Assembly (NCBI RefSeq): GCF_041320605.1
Contig: NZ_CP166679.1
Location: 248,001-312,000 of the forward strand
Reading direction: 5' to 3'
DNA length: 64,000 nucleotides
Origin: Arenibacter antarcticus
Lineage (GTDB): Bacteria; Bacteroidota; Bacteroidia; Flavobacteriales; Flavobacteriaceae
Positions 52,349 through 61,292 of the stretch are shown here, piece by piece. A program made the translations under genes and the position numbers. Position 1 is the stretch's first letter. The number at the start of each line of letters is the position of its first letter. The notes under the pieces are model-generated. The model ran no database searches. It saw only the letters and a program-made list of their open reading frames with translations, and was not told the DNA's origin.

Positions 52349-53620
52349 ATGGCAGTAGATTTACTACTTGGACTCCAATGGGGAGACGAAGGGAAAGGAA
52401 AAATAGTTGATGTTTTAACCAAAAACTACGATATTATTGCACGTTTCCAAGGCGGCCCTAATGCAGGACATACGTTGGAATTTGATGGTATTAAACATGT
52501 TTTGCACACCATACCTTCCGGGATTTTTCATAAAACCGCGATCAATATCGTTGGCAATGGCGTGGTCATCGATCCCGTTATTTTTAAGAAGGAGTTAGAC
52601 AATTTAAAGAAGTTTAACCTAGACATTAAGTCGAAACTTCTAATTTCGAGAAAAGCCCATCTTATTTTGCCCACCCACCGCTTATTGGATGCCGCTTCAG
52701 AAACCTCTAAAGGAAAGGCTAAGATTGGTTCTACCCTAAAGGGGATTGGTCCTACTTATATGGATAAGACTGGAAGAAACGGGATGCGCGTAGGGGACTT
52801 GGAGTTTCCCAACTGGAAAGAGAAATACAGAGCATTGGCCAACAAACACGAGGCCATGATTGCGTTCTATAATGTAGAAATACAATATGATCTAAAGGAA
52901 TTGGAGACCGATTTCTTCCTAGCTGTGGAAGAATTAAAGAAACTTACCTTTATAGATAGCGAGGAGTATATTTTTAAGGCTTATAAGGAAGGTAAAAAGA
53001 TTTTGGCAGAAGGGGCTCAAGGGTCCTTGTTGGATATCGATTTTGGTACCTATCCGTTTGTAACTTCCTCCAATACAACTGCTGCTGGGGCTTGTACCGG
53101 TCTTGGTGTGGCACCAAATAAAATAAAAGAGGTATTTGGGATATTTAAGGCGTACACCACTAGAGTAGGTAGCGGTCCCTTCCCCACAGAACTTTTTGAT
53201 GCCGATGGGGAAACCATGGGTCGCGTTGGTAAGGAATTCGGAGCTACTACAGGGAGACCAAGACGTTGCGGTTGGTTAGATCTGATCGCATTAAAATATG
53301 CCGTAGAAATAAATGGGGTAACGGAATTGATAATGATGAAGGCGGATGTCCTAAGCGGATTTGAGACCTTAAAAGTATGTACCGCCTACAACTACAAGGG
53401 AACCCAAATAACACATTTACCCTACAGTATAGAACCGGAATACGTAACTCCAGTATATACCGAAATGAAAGGCTGGGCAAAAGACCTTACAAAAATGAGC
53501 AAGGCCGATGAACTTCCGGACGCCTTACTAGATTACATATTATTTTTGGAAAAAGAATTGGAAGTACCCATTAAGATCGTATCTGTTGGGCCCGATAGAA
53601 CACAAACCATATACCGATAA
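52349..53620 (+). CDS. purA: Adenylosuccinate synthase
   Basis: The 423-residue length is normal. The N-terminal loop GLQWGDEGKGK (about 8-18) is the GTP-binding and catalytic signature, followed by RFQGGPNAGHT. QGSLLDIDFGTYPFVTSSNT and the TTGRPRRCGWLD block lie in the second half. It makes adenylosuccinate from IMP and aspartate in AMP synthesis. It ends in a clear terminator; upstream it is joined to the Fur-family gene by a 16-base gap, a link whose meaning is unclear. Confidence 0.97.
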   Translation: MAVDLLLGLQWGDEGKGKIVDVLTKNYDIIARFQGGPNAGHTLEFDGIKHVLHTIPSGIFHKTAINIVGNGVVIDPVIFKKELDNLKKFNLDIKSKLLISRKAHLILPTHRLLDAASETSKGKAKIGSTLKGIGPTYMDKTGRNGMRVGDLEFPNWKEKYRALANKHEAMIAFYNVEIQYDLKELETDFFLAVEELKKLTFIDSEEYIFKAYKEGKKILAEGAQGSLLDIDFGTYPFVTSSNTTAAGACTGLGVAPNKIKEVFGIFKAYTTRVGSGPFPTELFDADGETMGRVGKEFGATTGRPRRCGWLDLIALKYAVEINGVTELIMMKADVLSGFETLKVCTAYNYKGTQITHLPYSIEPEYVTPVYTEMKGWAKDLTKMSKADELPDALLDYILFLEKELEVPIKIVSVGPDRTQTIYR

Positions 53621-53649
53621 AAAAAAAGCCATCCTAGTGATGGCTTTTT
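53621..53649 (+). terminator. Terminator after purA
   Basis: AGCCATC and GATGGCT form a seven-base stem with a five-base loop, flanked by A residues and followed by five T. Confidence 0.85.
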
Positions 53650-53706
53650 ACATATAGCACTTTACTAAAACTATCCCAAACAATATTATCCTCGTCTAAA
53701 ATATAC

Positions 53707-53714
53707 TATTTTTG
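53707..53714 (+). promoter_or_regulatory. Bacteroidota -7 promoter box for the OstA-like gene
   Basis: TATTTTTG lies 17 bases before the TTG start at 53732. It shows that transcription begins just before this TTG and helps decide the start codon. Confidence 0.6.
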
Positions 53715-53731
53715 ATCAAAATTTTAATGAT

Positions 53732-55750
53732 TTGCACAAACTAGTATTCCTATTATTTGCATTTTCCATCATTTGGAATAGCCAAGCGCAGCAACCGCCG
53801 TCGGAAAGCAAAATGATAAATATTGTTTATGGCGCCAACTTTACCAAGGATGAGGAGAGGTATCCAGGTGCTGCAATATTTAGCAAAGACGAACAACAAG
53901 TACAATTTGAACACGAAGGGGCAGATCTATGGTGCGACCTTGCCATTTATTATCAAAAGGAGAACAGACTTAAGGCCATAGGCAATATTAGGTTACAACA
54001 GGGAGATTCGGTTCAATTAACAAGTGGTCGAATAGATTATAACGGCGACACAAACCTCGCCAAAGCCTGGGAGAATGTAATCCTAAACCATACCGGGATG
54101 ACCCTAACCACGGACACTCTAAGGTTTGATAGGGCGAATCAGGAGGCCTATTATAAGGATTATGGCACTATTGTAGATTCTACCAATACACTTACCAGTA
54201 AAATTGGACGTTATTTTACCCAGTTAAAAAAATCCCAGTTCTTGGACAGTGTTAACCTCACCAATCCAGAGTTCCAGTTGGTATCCAAACAACTGGATTA
54301 TTATACCGAAACTAAAAACGCCTATTTATACGGCCCTTCCACCATTACCGGTGAGGGCTATAAAATATATTGCGAACGTGGTTTTTACGATACCAATATA
54401 GAAAGTGGATATGGCATAAAAAACACGAGAATAGATTACAATAACCGGATCATACACGGGGATAGTGTCTTTTTTGACAAAAACACAGAATTTGCATCGG
54501 CAACCAATAACATTGTTATTAAGGATACCATCAACAATGGATTGATACGCGCCCATTACGCAGAGGTTTTCAAAGCAAAAGACTCCGTTTTCGCCACTAA
54601 AAGGGCAGTTTCCATCAATCTTGTAGAGCAAGACTCCCTATACATGCACGGAGACACCCTAATGATTACTGGTAAACCGGAACAACGTATTTTAAGGGCT
54701 TTTAGAAATGCTAAATTCTACAAGACGGATTTAAGTGGAAAATGCGATTCTATTCATTTCGACCAAAGAACAGGGGTTACCCAACTTATTACAAGCCCCA
54801 TTATTTGGAACGGCGAGAATCAGATGACCGGAGACAGCATCCATCTGCTCTCCAACTTAGAAACAGAAAAGCTTGATTCTTTAAAAGTAATCAATAATGC
54901 CTTTATAATTTCGTTGGACAGTATTAGCAAAGTAGGTTATAATCAAGCAAAAGGCAAGGACCTCTTTGGCCAATTTATAGACAACAAGTTGAGCATCATC
55001 GACCTAGTAAAGAATACGGAAGTAATTTACTATATGTACAATGATGATCAAGATCTTATAGGGATAAATAAAACCATTTGCAGTGCCATACGGATGACTA
55101 TGGCCGAAAATCAAATAGAGGACATCACTTTTATCACCAATCCGGATGGCGATATTTTCCCCGAAAAAGACCTTCCAGATAACAGTAGAAAGTTAAAGGG
55201 ATTTATCTGGCGCGGGGAAGAGCGGATCTTAAGTAAGGACGATATCTTTGACGAAGATGACAACAATATCAAACTAGTAGTTATACAAGGGGTGAACAAC
55301 CCCATAGATACCGATATTGAAGCTTCGGAAGCCATAGAGCAGGAAAGACAACGCGATTCCATTAGCACCACAACAACGGTGGCACCACCCCTTTCTCTAA
55401 AACCTATAACGAAATTAATAGCACTAGATACCATAAAAAAAGATTCCACAGTAGCAGAAATCAAAGTTGAAGGTCGCTATGAAGAAGGGAAGAGAGAAGA
55501 AGGTCTAATCCCTGGCTATTACCTAATTGCCAAAGATTTCAAAACTAAGGAAGATTACGAAAGTTTTATGCTGCGTTTAAAGGAACAAGGCTTGGAGCCA
55601 AGATACTTCCACCGTAAGTTAACCAATTCCTATTATGTCTATTTAGATCGGTACGATACTTTGGATGAAGCGAATAGATCCAAAAACAACCATTTTGATG
55701 GTCGTTATAAAGAGGCTAGTATTTGGATATTTAGGGTTTTAGACAATTAA
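53732..55750 (+). CDS. OstA/LptA-like exported protein with C-terminal SPOR-like domain
   Basis: The 672-residue protein starts at TTG; the next residues form a signal peptide (LVFLLFAFSIIWNSQAQ) and no in-frame ATG lies between the promoter and here. Residues about 40-530 are a long series of beta strands of the OstA/LptA jellyroll type (repeats such as LTSGRIDYNGDTNLAKAW and RAHYAEVFKAKDSVF). Residues about 600-672 look like a SPOR peptidoglycan-binding domain (PGYYLIAKDFKTKEDYESF...). I infer an LPS-transport-like bridge protein that also touches the cell wall. The following aminotransferase starts 8 bases later. Confidence 0.8.
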   Translation: MHKLVFLLFAFSIIWNSQAQQPPSESKMINIVYGANFTKDEERYPGAAIFSKDEQQVQFEHEGADLWCDLAIYYQKENRLKAIGNIRLQQGDSVQLTSGRIDYNGDTNLAKAWENVILNHTGMTLTTDTLRFDRANQEAYYKDYGTIVDSTNTLTSKIGRYFTQLKKSQFLDSVNLTNPEFQLVSKQLDYYTETKNAYLYGPSTITGEGYKIYCERGFYDTNIESGYGIKNTRIDYNNRIIHGDSVFFDKNTEFASATNNIVIKDTINNGLIRAHYAEVFKAKDSVFATKRAVSINLVEQDSLYMHGDTLMITGKPEQRILRAFRNAKFYKTDLSGKCDSIHFDQRTGVTQLITSPIIWNGENQMTGDSIHLLSNLETEKLDSLKVINNAFIISLDSISKVGYNQAKGKDLFGQFIDNKLSIIDLVKNTEVIYYMYNDDQDLIGINKTICSAIRMTMAENQIEDITFITNPDGDIFPEKDLPDNSRKLKGFIWRGEERILSKDDIFDEDDNNIKLVVIQGVNNPIDTDIEASEAIEQERQRDSISTTTTVAPPLSLKPITKLIALDTIKKDSTVAEIKVEGRYEEGKREEGLIPGYYLIAKDFKTKEDYESFMLRLKEQGLEPRYFHRKLTNSYYVYLDRYDTLDEANRSKNNHFDGRYKEASIWIFRVLDN

Positions 55751-55758
55751 CAACTAGC

Positions 55759-56940
55759 ATGAAAGAGGATTTTCTTAAATATCAGGCACAAACTTCCCCT
55801 CACCCATTGGCTTTGGAAATCTCTCATGCCAAGGGAAGCTATATCTATGACACTCAAGGCAAAGCTCATTTAGATTTTGTCGCCGGGGTTTCCGCCTGTA
55901 GTCTGGGCCATTGTCATCCTAGGGTGGTAAGCGCCATCCAAGATCAGACGGAAAAATATATGCATGTTATGGTCTATGGAGAGTATATCCAGCAACCTGC
56001 AGTACAGTATACCAAACTTTTGGCAGCACACCTTCCAGCTCCATTGGAAACTACTTATTTGGTGAATTCTGGAACGGAAGCCATGGAGGGGGCATTAAAG
56101 TTGGCACGAAGAACCACGGGACGGAGTCAAATAATCTCCGCTAAATGGGCATATCATGGCAATACTATGGGTAGCCTAAGTATTATGGGCTATGAAGAAC
56201 GCAAAAGTGCTTTTCGGCCCCTTATCCCCGATGTTGGTTTCATTCAATTTAACAAGGAAGAAGACGCACTGAAAATCACAGATAAAACGGCTGCTGTGGT
56301 GCTAGAGACCATCCAAGGTGGCGCGGGTTTTATCCTGCCTGAAAATGACTATTTAAAAAAAATAAGGGACCGCTGTACCGCCGTTGGCGCCATGCTCATC
56401 TTAGACGAGATACAGCCAGGATTTGGACGTACCGGAAAACTTTTTGCCTTTGAACATTTTAATTGTATTCCCGATATTTTGGTCCTTGGAAAAGGAATGG
56501 CCGGCGGCATGCCCGTTGGGGCCTTTGTGGCATCTCAAAAAATGATGCTGTCATTGCAAGATCAACCAAAGCTAGGCCATATTACCACTTTTGGGGGAAA
56601 TCCTGTTATTGCAGCAGCTTGTTTGGCAACGCTACAAGAATTGACCGAAACATCCCTAATACCGGAGACCTTGGAAAAAGAAATGCTTTTTAGGTCGCTA
56701 TTGGTACACCCCCTTATAAAAGAGATACGGGGAAAAGGACTAATGCTGGCCATAATTATGGAAAATGCAGAAGTTGTAAATGAATTGATATTGTCATGCA
56801 GCAAGAACGGACTTATACTTTTCTGGTTACTTTTTGAATCCAAAGCGGTACGTATATCCCCTCCATTGACCATCTCAAAAGCTGAAATTAGTCTAGGCTG
56901 CAACATCATCCTAGACGTATTAAATAAGACAAAACAATAA
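55759..56940 (+). CDS. Class III aminotransferase (acetylornithine/aspartate aminotransferase-like)
   Basis: The 393-residue protein is a fold-type I PLP enzyme. VNSGTEAMEGALKLAR is the phosphate-cup motif, SAKWAYHGNTMG follows, ILDEIQPGFGRTG carries the catalytic Asp, and the PLP lysine is in VLGKGMAGGMPVGA. Class III enzymes of this length include acetylornithine, 4-aminobutyrate and related aminotransferases. No arginine biosynthesis gene is nearby, so the substrate is open. It is read with the OstA-like gene (8-base gap), without an obvious functional link. Confidence 0.9.
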   Translation: MKEDFLKYQAQTSPHPLALEISHAKGSYIYDTQGKAHLDFVAGVSACSLGHCHPRVVSAIQDQTEKYMHVMVYGEYIQQPAVQYTKLLAAHLPAPLETTYLVNSGTEAMEGALKLARRTTGRSQIISAKWAYHGNTMGSLSIMGYEERKSAFRPLIPDVGFIQFNKEEDALKITDKTAAVVLETIQGGAGFILPENDYLKKIRDRCTAVGAMLILDEIQPGFGRTGKLFAFEHFNCIPDILVLGKGMAGGMPVGAFVASQKMMLSLQDQPKLGHITTFGGNPVIAAACLATLQELTETSLIPETLEKEMLFRSLLVHPLIKEIRGKGLMLAIIMENAEVVNELILSCSKNGLILFWLLFESKAVRISPPLTISKAEISLGCNIILDVLNKTKQ

Positions 56941-57035
56941 TTTGTTAACTAATTTGTTAATAATATAGATAAATCCAACGGGATTCTAGTAGTGTAAAGA
57001 CTATTTTAGTTCCAAATGAATAACGAGAAGTTCCT

Positions 57036-58436
57036 ATGGCGTTAGAACCAAACGAAAGATCAGGGCATCCCATTGCTAAGTTTGAATCCATGCTGAAGAC
57101 TGATGACATCTACTTCTTTGATGCAGAGGACTTTCAGGATATTATTCACCACTATTTAAACAATGGAAAGATAGCTTTGGCCAAAAAGGCCATAAAAATA
57201 GGCTTGCAACAACACCCCGATAATGTGGAGCTGAAATTGCTTTCCATAGAGGTGATGGTTTTTGAAAACAATCTAGAGCAGGCAGAGGTCATGCTCGATG
57301 AGCTTCAGATTATTGATAGTAGTAACGAGGAAATCTATATTCAACGGGCCAATATTTACTCTAAAAAAGACAATCATGAGGCAGCGGTTTCCTTATTGCA
57401 CCATGCGCTGAATCTTACGGACGACAGTTTTGATATTCACTCCTTATTGGGAATGGAGTATTTGTTTATGGACAATTTTGACGAGGCCAAAAAGAATTTT
57501 ATGATGTGCGTATCGTTCGATGAACAGGATTATTCTTCCCTGTACAACGTTATCTACTGCTTTGAGTTTTTGGAAGATTATGACGGTGCCATTATATATT
57601 TAAACGATTATTTGGAACGCAACCCCTATAGCGAAGTGGCATGGCATCAACTGGGTAAAATGTATTTCCCGAAAAAGATGTATCAGGAGGCTCTTGCGGC
57701 TTTTGATTTTGCTATCATTTCTGACGACACCTTTATAGGGGCCTATTATGAAAAAGGAAAAGTACTCGAAAAAATAGGCCGGTATGCAGAGGCTATTGAG
57801 AATTATGAGATTACAATTGCAATAGAAGACCCTACTTCTCATGCCTACCTTAGGATAGGCAGGTGTTACGAGAAATTAAACGAGGAAGAACAAGCGAAAT
57901 CCTACTACTATCGCACCGTTCACGAAGACCCTATGTTAGATAAGGGATGGCTGGCCATTACTGGGTATTACTTTAGGCAAAAAAATTATGAAAAAGCCCT
58001 TCACTACATCAATAAGGCCATTAATATTGATGGTGAAAATGCCAAATACTGGAAAAAATGCGCCAGGATACACGCTTCGTTAAACCAAAATGATGAGGCC
58101 TACTACGCCTACAAACAAGCGGTAGATCTTGGGAATTACGAATTTGACACCTGGTTTCATTGGGCCGACGTTGCCGTACAAAATTTAGATGTGAATTCTG
58201 CCATCGAAATACTCCTCCAAGGACATGAATTTTATCCACTACGGTGCGAGATGCAATATAAAATGGCGGGATATTACCTATTGATTAGCGATTATCCAAG
58301 GGCACAATACCGCCTGATCAACGCTTTAAAAATTGATATAGAAAAACTACATTTATTTAAGGACGAGTTTCCTCAATTCTACAATACCGAATGGGTTACA
58401 AACTTAATTGACGATGTGAAAAAGGCTTCCAGATAA
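57036..58436 (+). CDS. TPR-repeat protein
   Basis: The 466-residue protein consists almost entirely of TPR helix pairs (about 30-440), for example NHEAAVSLLHHALNL, YDGAIIYLNDYLERNPYSEVAWHQLG and YEKALHYINKAINI. No signal peptide, membrane segment or catalytic domain is visible, so it is probably a cytoplasmic scaffold; partners are unknown. Very similar conserved proteins occur in many flavobacteria. It stands in a 95-base gap from the aminotransferase gene and 28 bases before the first DUF368 gene, which has its own promoter box. Confidence 0.9.
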   Translation: MALEPNERSGHPIAKFESMLKTDDIYFFDAEDFQDIIHHYLNNGKIALAKKAIKIGLQQHPDNVELKLLSIEVMVFENNLEQAEVMLDELQIIDSSNEEIYIQRANIYSKKDNHEAAVSLLHHALNLTDDSFDIHSLLGMEYLFMDNFDEAKKNFMMCVSFDEQDYSSLYNVIYCFEFLEDYDGAIIYLNDYLERNPYSEVAWHQLGKMYFPKKMYQEALAAFDFAIISDDTFIGAYYEKGKVLEKIGRYAEAIENYEITIAIEDPTSHAYLRIGRCYEKLNEEEQAKSYYYRTVHEDPMLDKGWLAITGYYFRQKNYEKALHYINKAINIDGENAKYWKKCARIHASLNQNDEAYYAYKQAVDLGNYEFDTWFHWADVAVQNLDVNSAIEILLQGHEFYPLRCEMQYKMAGYYLLISDYPRAQYRLINALKIDIEKLHLFKDEFPQFYNTEWVTNLIDDVKKASR

Positions 58437-58442
58437 TTACAC

Positions 58443-58450
58443 TATTTTTG
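58443..58450 (+). promoter_or_regulatory. Bacteroidota -7 promoter box for the DUF368 pair
   Basis: TATTTTTG ends 14 bases before the ATG at 58465 and lies just after the TPR gene stop. Confidence 0.55.
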
Positions 58451-58464
58451 TCGTTTTATCATTT

Positions 58465-59382
58465 ATGGAAAATCGCAATCTTTTCAATTACCTTATCATT
58501 ACTTTAAAAGGAATGGCTATGGGCGCCGCAGACGTGGTGCCTGGGGTTTCAGGAGGTACTATCGCATTTATATCCGGTATATACGAAGAATTGATCACCA
58601 GTATCAACAATGTTAATCCATCGCTCTTAAAGATCTGGAGAAGAGAAGGATTTAAGGCGTTCTGGATTAAATTGAACGGTAGTTTTTTATTATCCCTTTT
58701 ACTTGGAATAGCCATTAGTATACTTTCCTTGGCGAAATTCATTAGCTGGCTACTAGAGAACCAACCTATTCCTTTATGGTCTTTTTTCTTTGGCCTAGTG
58801 GTCGCTAGTATTTTTTTCGTAGGAAAAGAAATAAAAAAATGGACATTGGCCACAGTCCTTATGTTGATCTTCGGAGCTGCCATCGCCTATTATGTAACCA
58901 CGCTCCCCCCTTCTGAAAATATTGACTCCCTCCCCTATTTATTTTTTTCTGGTGCACTAGCCATTTGTGCCATGATACTGCCAGGTATTTCGGGAGCTTT
59001 TATCCTTGTACTATTAGGATCGTATAAAACGATTTTGGATGCGGTACATGAGCGCGACATAAAAATTGTACTCACCGTTGGCTTAGGCGCTATATTTGGA
59101 CTTTTGAGTTTTGCCAAGCTTTTAAAATGGATGTTTACCCACTACAAAAATATAACCTTGGCCTTATTGACTGGGTTTATTATAGGCTCCTTAAACAAGA
59201 TATGGCCTTGGAAGGAAGTTTTGGAATCCAAACTGTTCGGCGACAAGCTCATTGTATTAAAGGAGCAAAATATCTCCCCCTATTCCTTTGATGGCGACCC
59301 ACAAATTATATATGCCATTCTCCTAGCTATCAGTGGTTTTTCTCTTATTTTTATATTGGAAAAATTGGCCACTAAAAAGTAA
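58465..59382 (+). CDS. DUF368 (PopT-type) polyprenyl-phosphate transporter, first copy
   Basis: The 305-residue protein has eight or more membrane helices. The DUF368 signature VVPGVSGGTIAFISGIYEELI (about 24-44) is repeated in the second half by ILPGISGAFILVLLGSYK, so the protein is an inverted internal repeat. DUF368 proteins (PopT) have been shown in other bacteria to return undecaprenyl phosphate across the inner membrane for wall and envelope synthesis. The first 14 codons are hydrophilic. A second copy follows after 14 bases. Confidence 0.9.
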   Translation: MENRNLFNYLIITLKGMAMGAADVVPGVSGGTIAFISGIYEELITSINNVNPSLLKIWRREGFKAFWIKLNGSFLLSLLLGIAISILSLAKFISWLLENQPIPLWSFFFGLVVASIFFVGKEIKKWTLATVLMLIFGAAIAYYVTTLPPSENIDSLPYLFFSGALAICAMILPGISGAFILVLLGSYKTILDAVHERDIKIVLTVGLGAIFGLLSFAKLLKWMFTHYKNITLALLTGFIIGSLNKIWPWKEVLESKLFGDKLIVLKEQNISPYSFDGDPQIIYAILLAISGFSLIFILEKLATKK

Positions 59383-59396
59383 ATAGCAATCCTTAA

Positions 59397-60416
59397 ATGA
59401 AAAACCACAGAACTATTTCGGATAAATTCTTTTTAGTGATGAAGGGTCTTTTTATGGGTGCCGCGAACAAGGTTCCAGGTGTTTCCGGAGGTATTGTGGC
59501 TTTTGTTGGTGGGTTTTACGAAGAGTTTATCTACTCCCTACAAAAAATAAATGCCAAAGCCTTCAAACTACTGTTGAGCGGGAGGTTCAAAAGCTTCTAT
59601 CGCTATACCAACGGGCAGTTTTTATCGTTGCTTATATTTGGGATGTTGGTAAGTTATTTCAGCGTTTCCAAAGTTCTTGATTATTTTCTGGCAAGGAAGG
59701 AACTATTCGTATGGGCCGCTTTTTTTGGAATGATCTTGGGATCTATTTACTATATCTCCAAGGATTTCGACCATTGGGGAAAAAAGACAATTCCTGCTGG
59801 TATAATTGGACTCATGATTGGTATATCTATAAGCTTCCTTAATCCCGCCACGGAAAATGACAACTTAATTTTCATCTTTTTCTGTGGTATTATCAGTGTT
59901 TCCGGAATGACGCTCCCTGGCCTGTCCGGATCATTTATACTGATACTTTTAGGGAATTATGTGCTGCTATTAGTAGATTCCGTAAATGCATTGTACGACA
60001 CTTTTTCAGAAATACTTAAAGGTGATTACGGTTTTATAGATAATAGCAAGCGTTTGAATACCTTGAAAATCCTCGGAGTTTTCACCGCCGGTTCAGCAGT
60101 AGGATTGGTAAGCCTTTCCCACCTGCTAAGTTACGTTCTTAAGCACTACAAACACATCACTACCGCCGTGATAATTGGCTTTATCAGTGGCTCTTTGGGA
60201 GTTGTTTGGCCTTGGAAGCAAACGTTATTTAAAACAGACCATATGGGGAAATTACTTTTGGATTCCAACAACAATCCCATTATAAAGAATTACAAACGGT
60301 ATTTACCCAATATAACAGATGGCGAAACTTGGTGGGCCATCTTTTTTATCATTTTTGGAATATTCATTTTATTAGCCTTGGATTGGTATGGAAAAAACAG
60401 AGCAAAAGACGCATAG
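59397..60416 (+). CDS. DUF368 (PopT-type) polyprenyl-phosphate transporter, second copy
   Basis: The 339-residue protein has the same topology and both signatures (VPGVSGGIVAFVGGFYEEFI near 28-47 and TLPGLSGSFILILLGNY). It is longer than the first copy, through an extended loop near residues 195-220 (LYDTFSEILKGDYGFIDN) and a longer C-terminal region. Conservation outside the signatures is modest, so the pair is an old duplication. Two C55-P carriers side by side suggest different polyprenyl substrates or conditions, which is inference. Its last 29 bases overlap the start of aroE. Confidence 0.9.
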   Translation: MKNHRTISDKFFLVMKGLFMGAANKVPGVSGGIVAFVGGFYEEFIYSLQKINAKAFKLLLSGRFKSFYRYTNGQFLSLLIFGMLVSYFSVSKVLDYFLARKELFVWAAFFGMILGSIYYISKDFDHWGKKTIPAGIIGLMIGISISFLNPATENDNLIFIFFCGIISVSGMTLPGLSGSFILILLGNYVLLLVDSVNALYDTFSEILKGDYGFIDNSKRLNTLKILGVFTAGSAVGLVSLSHLLSYVLKHYKHITTAVIIGFISGSLGVVWPWKQTLFKTDHMGKLLLDSNNNPIIKNYKRYLPNITDGETWWAIFFIIFGIFILLALDWYGKNRAKDA

Positions 60417-61155
60417 ATATGGATTGATAGGAAGAAATATTTCCTACTCGTTTTCCCAAGGATATTTCACTGAAAAATTTTCAGGATTAGGTTTGCATAC
60501 TCATTCCTATGAGAATTTTGATCTGGACACCATTGAACAGTTCCCAGATATTATGAGCCAGAACAAAAATATTAAAGGGTTTAATGTCACCATTCCCTAC
60601 AAGGAAAAGATAATGCCATTTTTAACCAAAATAGATTTAGAGGCAAAAGCTATCGGAGCGGTAAACACCATAAGGATAGTGAAAGGCCAAACTATAGGCT
60701 ACAACACAGATGCTTACGGTTTTTATAAATCCATTGCCCCACACTTAGAGGAACATCACAAAAATGCATTGATTTTAGGTACAGGAGGAGCCTCTAAGGC
60801 CATATCTTATGTTCTTGAAAGATTAAGGATATCCTATGTATTTGTATCCAGAAATCCAGCAAAGGGCCAATTAAACTACAGTGAACTAAATGCGGAATTG
60901 TTGCAAAAAAATACCCTCATAATTAATTGTACTCCTTTGGGAACTTTTCCAAATATAACGGACAAACCTAATATTCCCTACAAGAACATTACGACCAAAC
61001 ACCTATTATTTGATCTTATTTATAATCCCGAAAAAACGGCATTTTTACTGGAAGGAGAACTACAGGGTGCAAGAATCTGCAATGGATCCAAAATGCTAGA
61101 ATTCCAGGCTGAAAAAGCTTGGGAAATCTGGAATTTATCAGCTACAGACCAATAA
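60388..61155 (+). CDS. aroE: Shikimate dehydrogenase
   Basis: The 255-residue protein has the N-terminal YGLIGRNISYSFSQGYF motif (shikimate binding, SYS in place of the usual SxS), FNVTIPYKEKI with the catalytic lysine, and NTDAYG. The NADP-binding loop is GTGGASKA (about 131-138). It reduces 3-dehydroshikimate on the way to aromatic amino acids. The start overlaps the second DUF368 gene by 29 bases; a later start would remove the conserved N-terminal strand. The short length (255 against about 270) is usual in Bacteroidota. Confidence 0.93.
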   Translation: MEKTEQKTHRYGLIGRNISYSFSQGYFTEKFSGLGLHTHSYENFDLDTIEQFPDIMSQNKNIKGFNVTIPYKEKIMPFLTKIDLEAKAIGAVNTIRIVKGQTIGYNTDAYGFYKSIAPHLEEHHKNALILGTGGASKAISYVLERLRISYVFVSRNPAKGQLNYSELNAELLQKNTLIINCTPLGTFPNITDKPNIPYKNITTKHLLFDLIYNPEKTAFLLEGELQGARICNGSKMLEFQAEKAWEIWNLSATDQ

Positions 61156-61220
61156 ACCATTGATTCCTAAATAACAGCCCTCAAAAGTGTTGTTATAATA
61201 GCCCTAAACAGAAGTTTCAT

Positions 61221-61228
61221 TATCTTTG
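61221..61228 (+). promoter_or_regulatory. Bacteroidota -7 promoter box for the DUF349 gene
   Basis: TATCTTTG matches TAnnTTTG and would give a leader of about 60 bases before the ATG at 61293. Confidence 0.5.
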
Positions 61229-61292
61229 TTAATAAATAGGTTGTAATTATATTATTGTACATTACGCCCAAATAGCTATAAACATTCATAAA

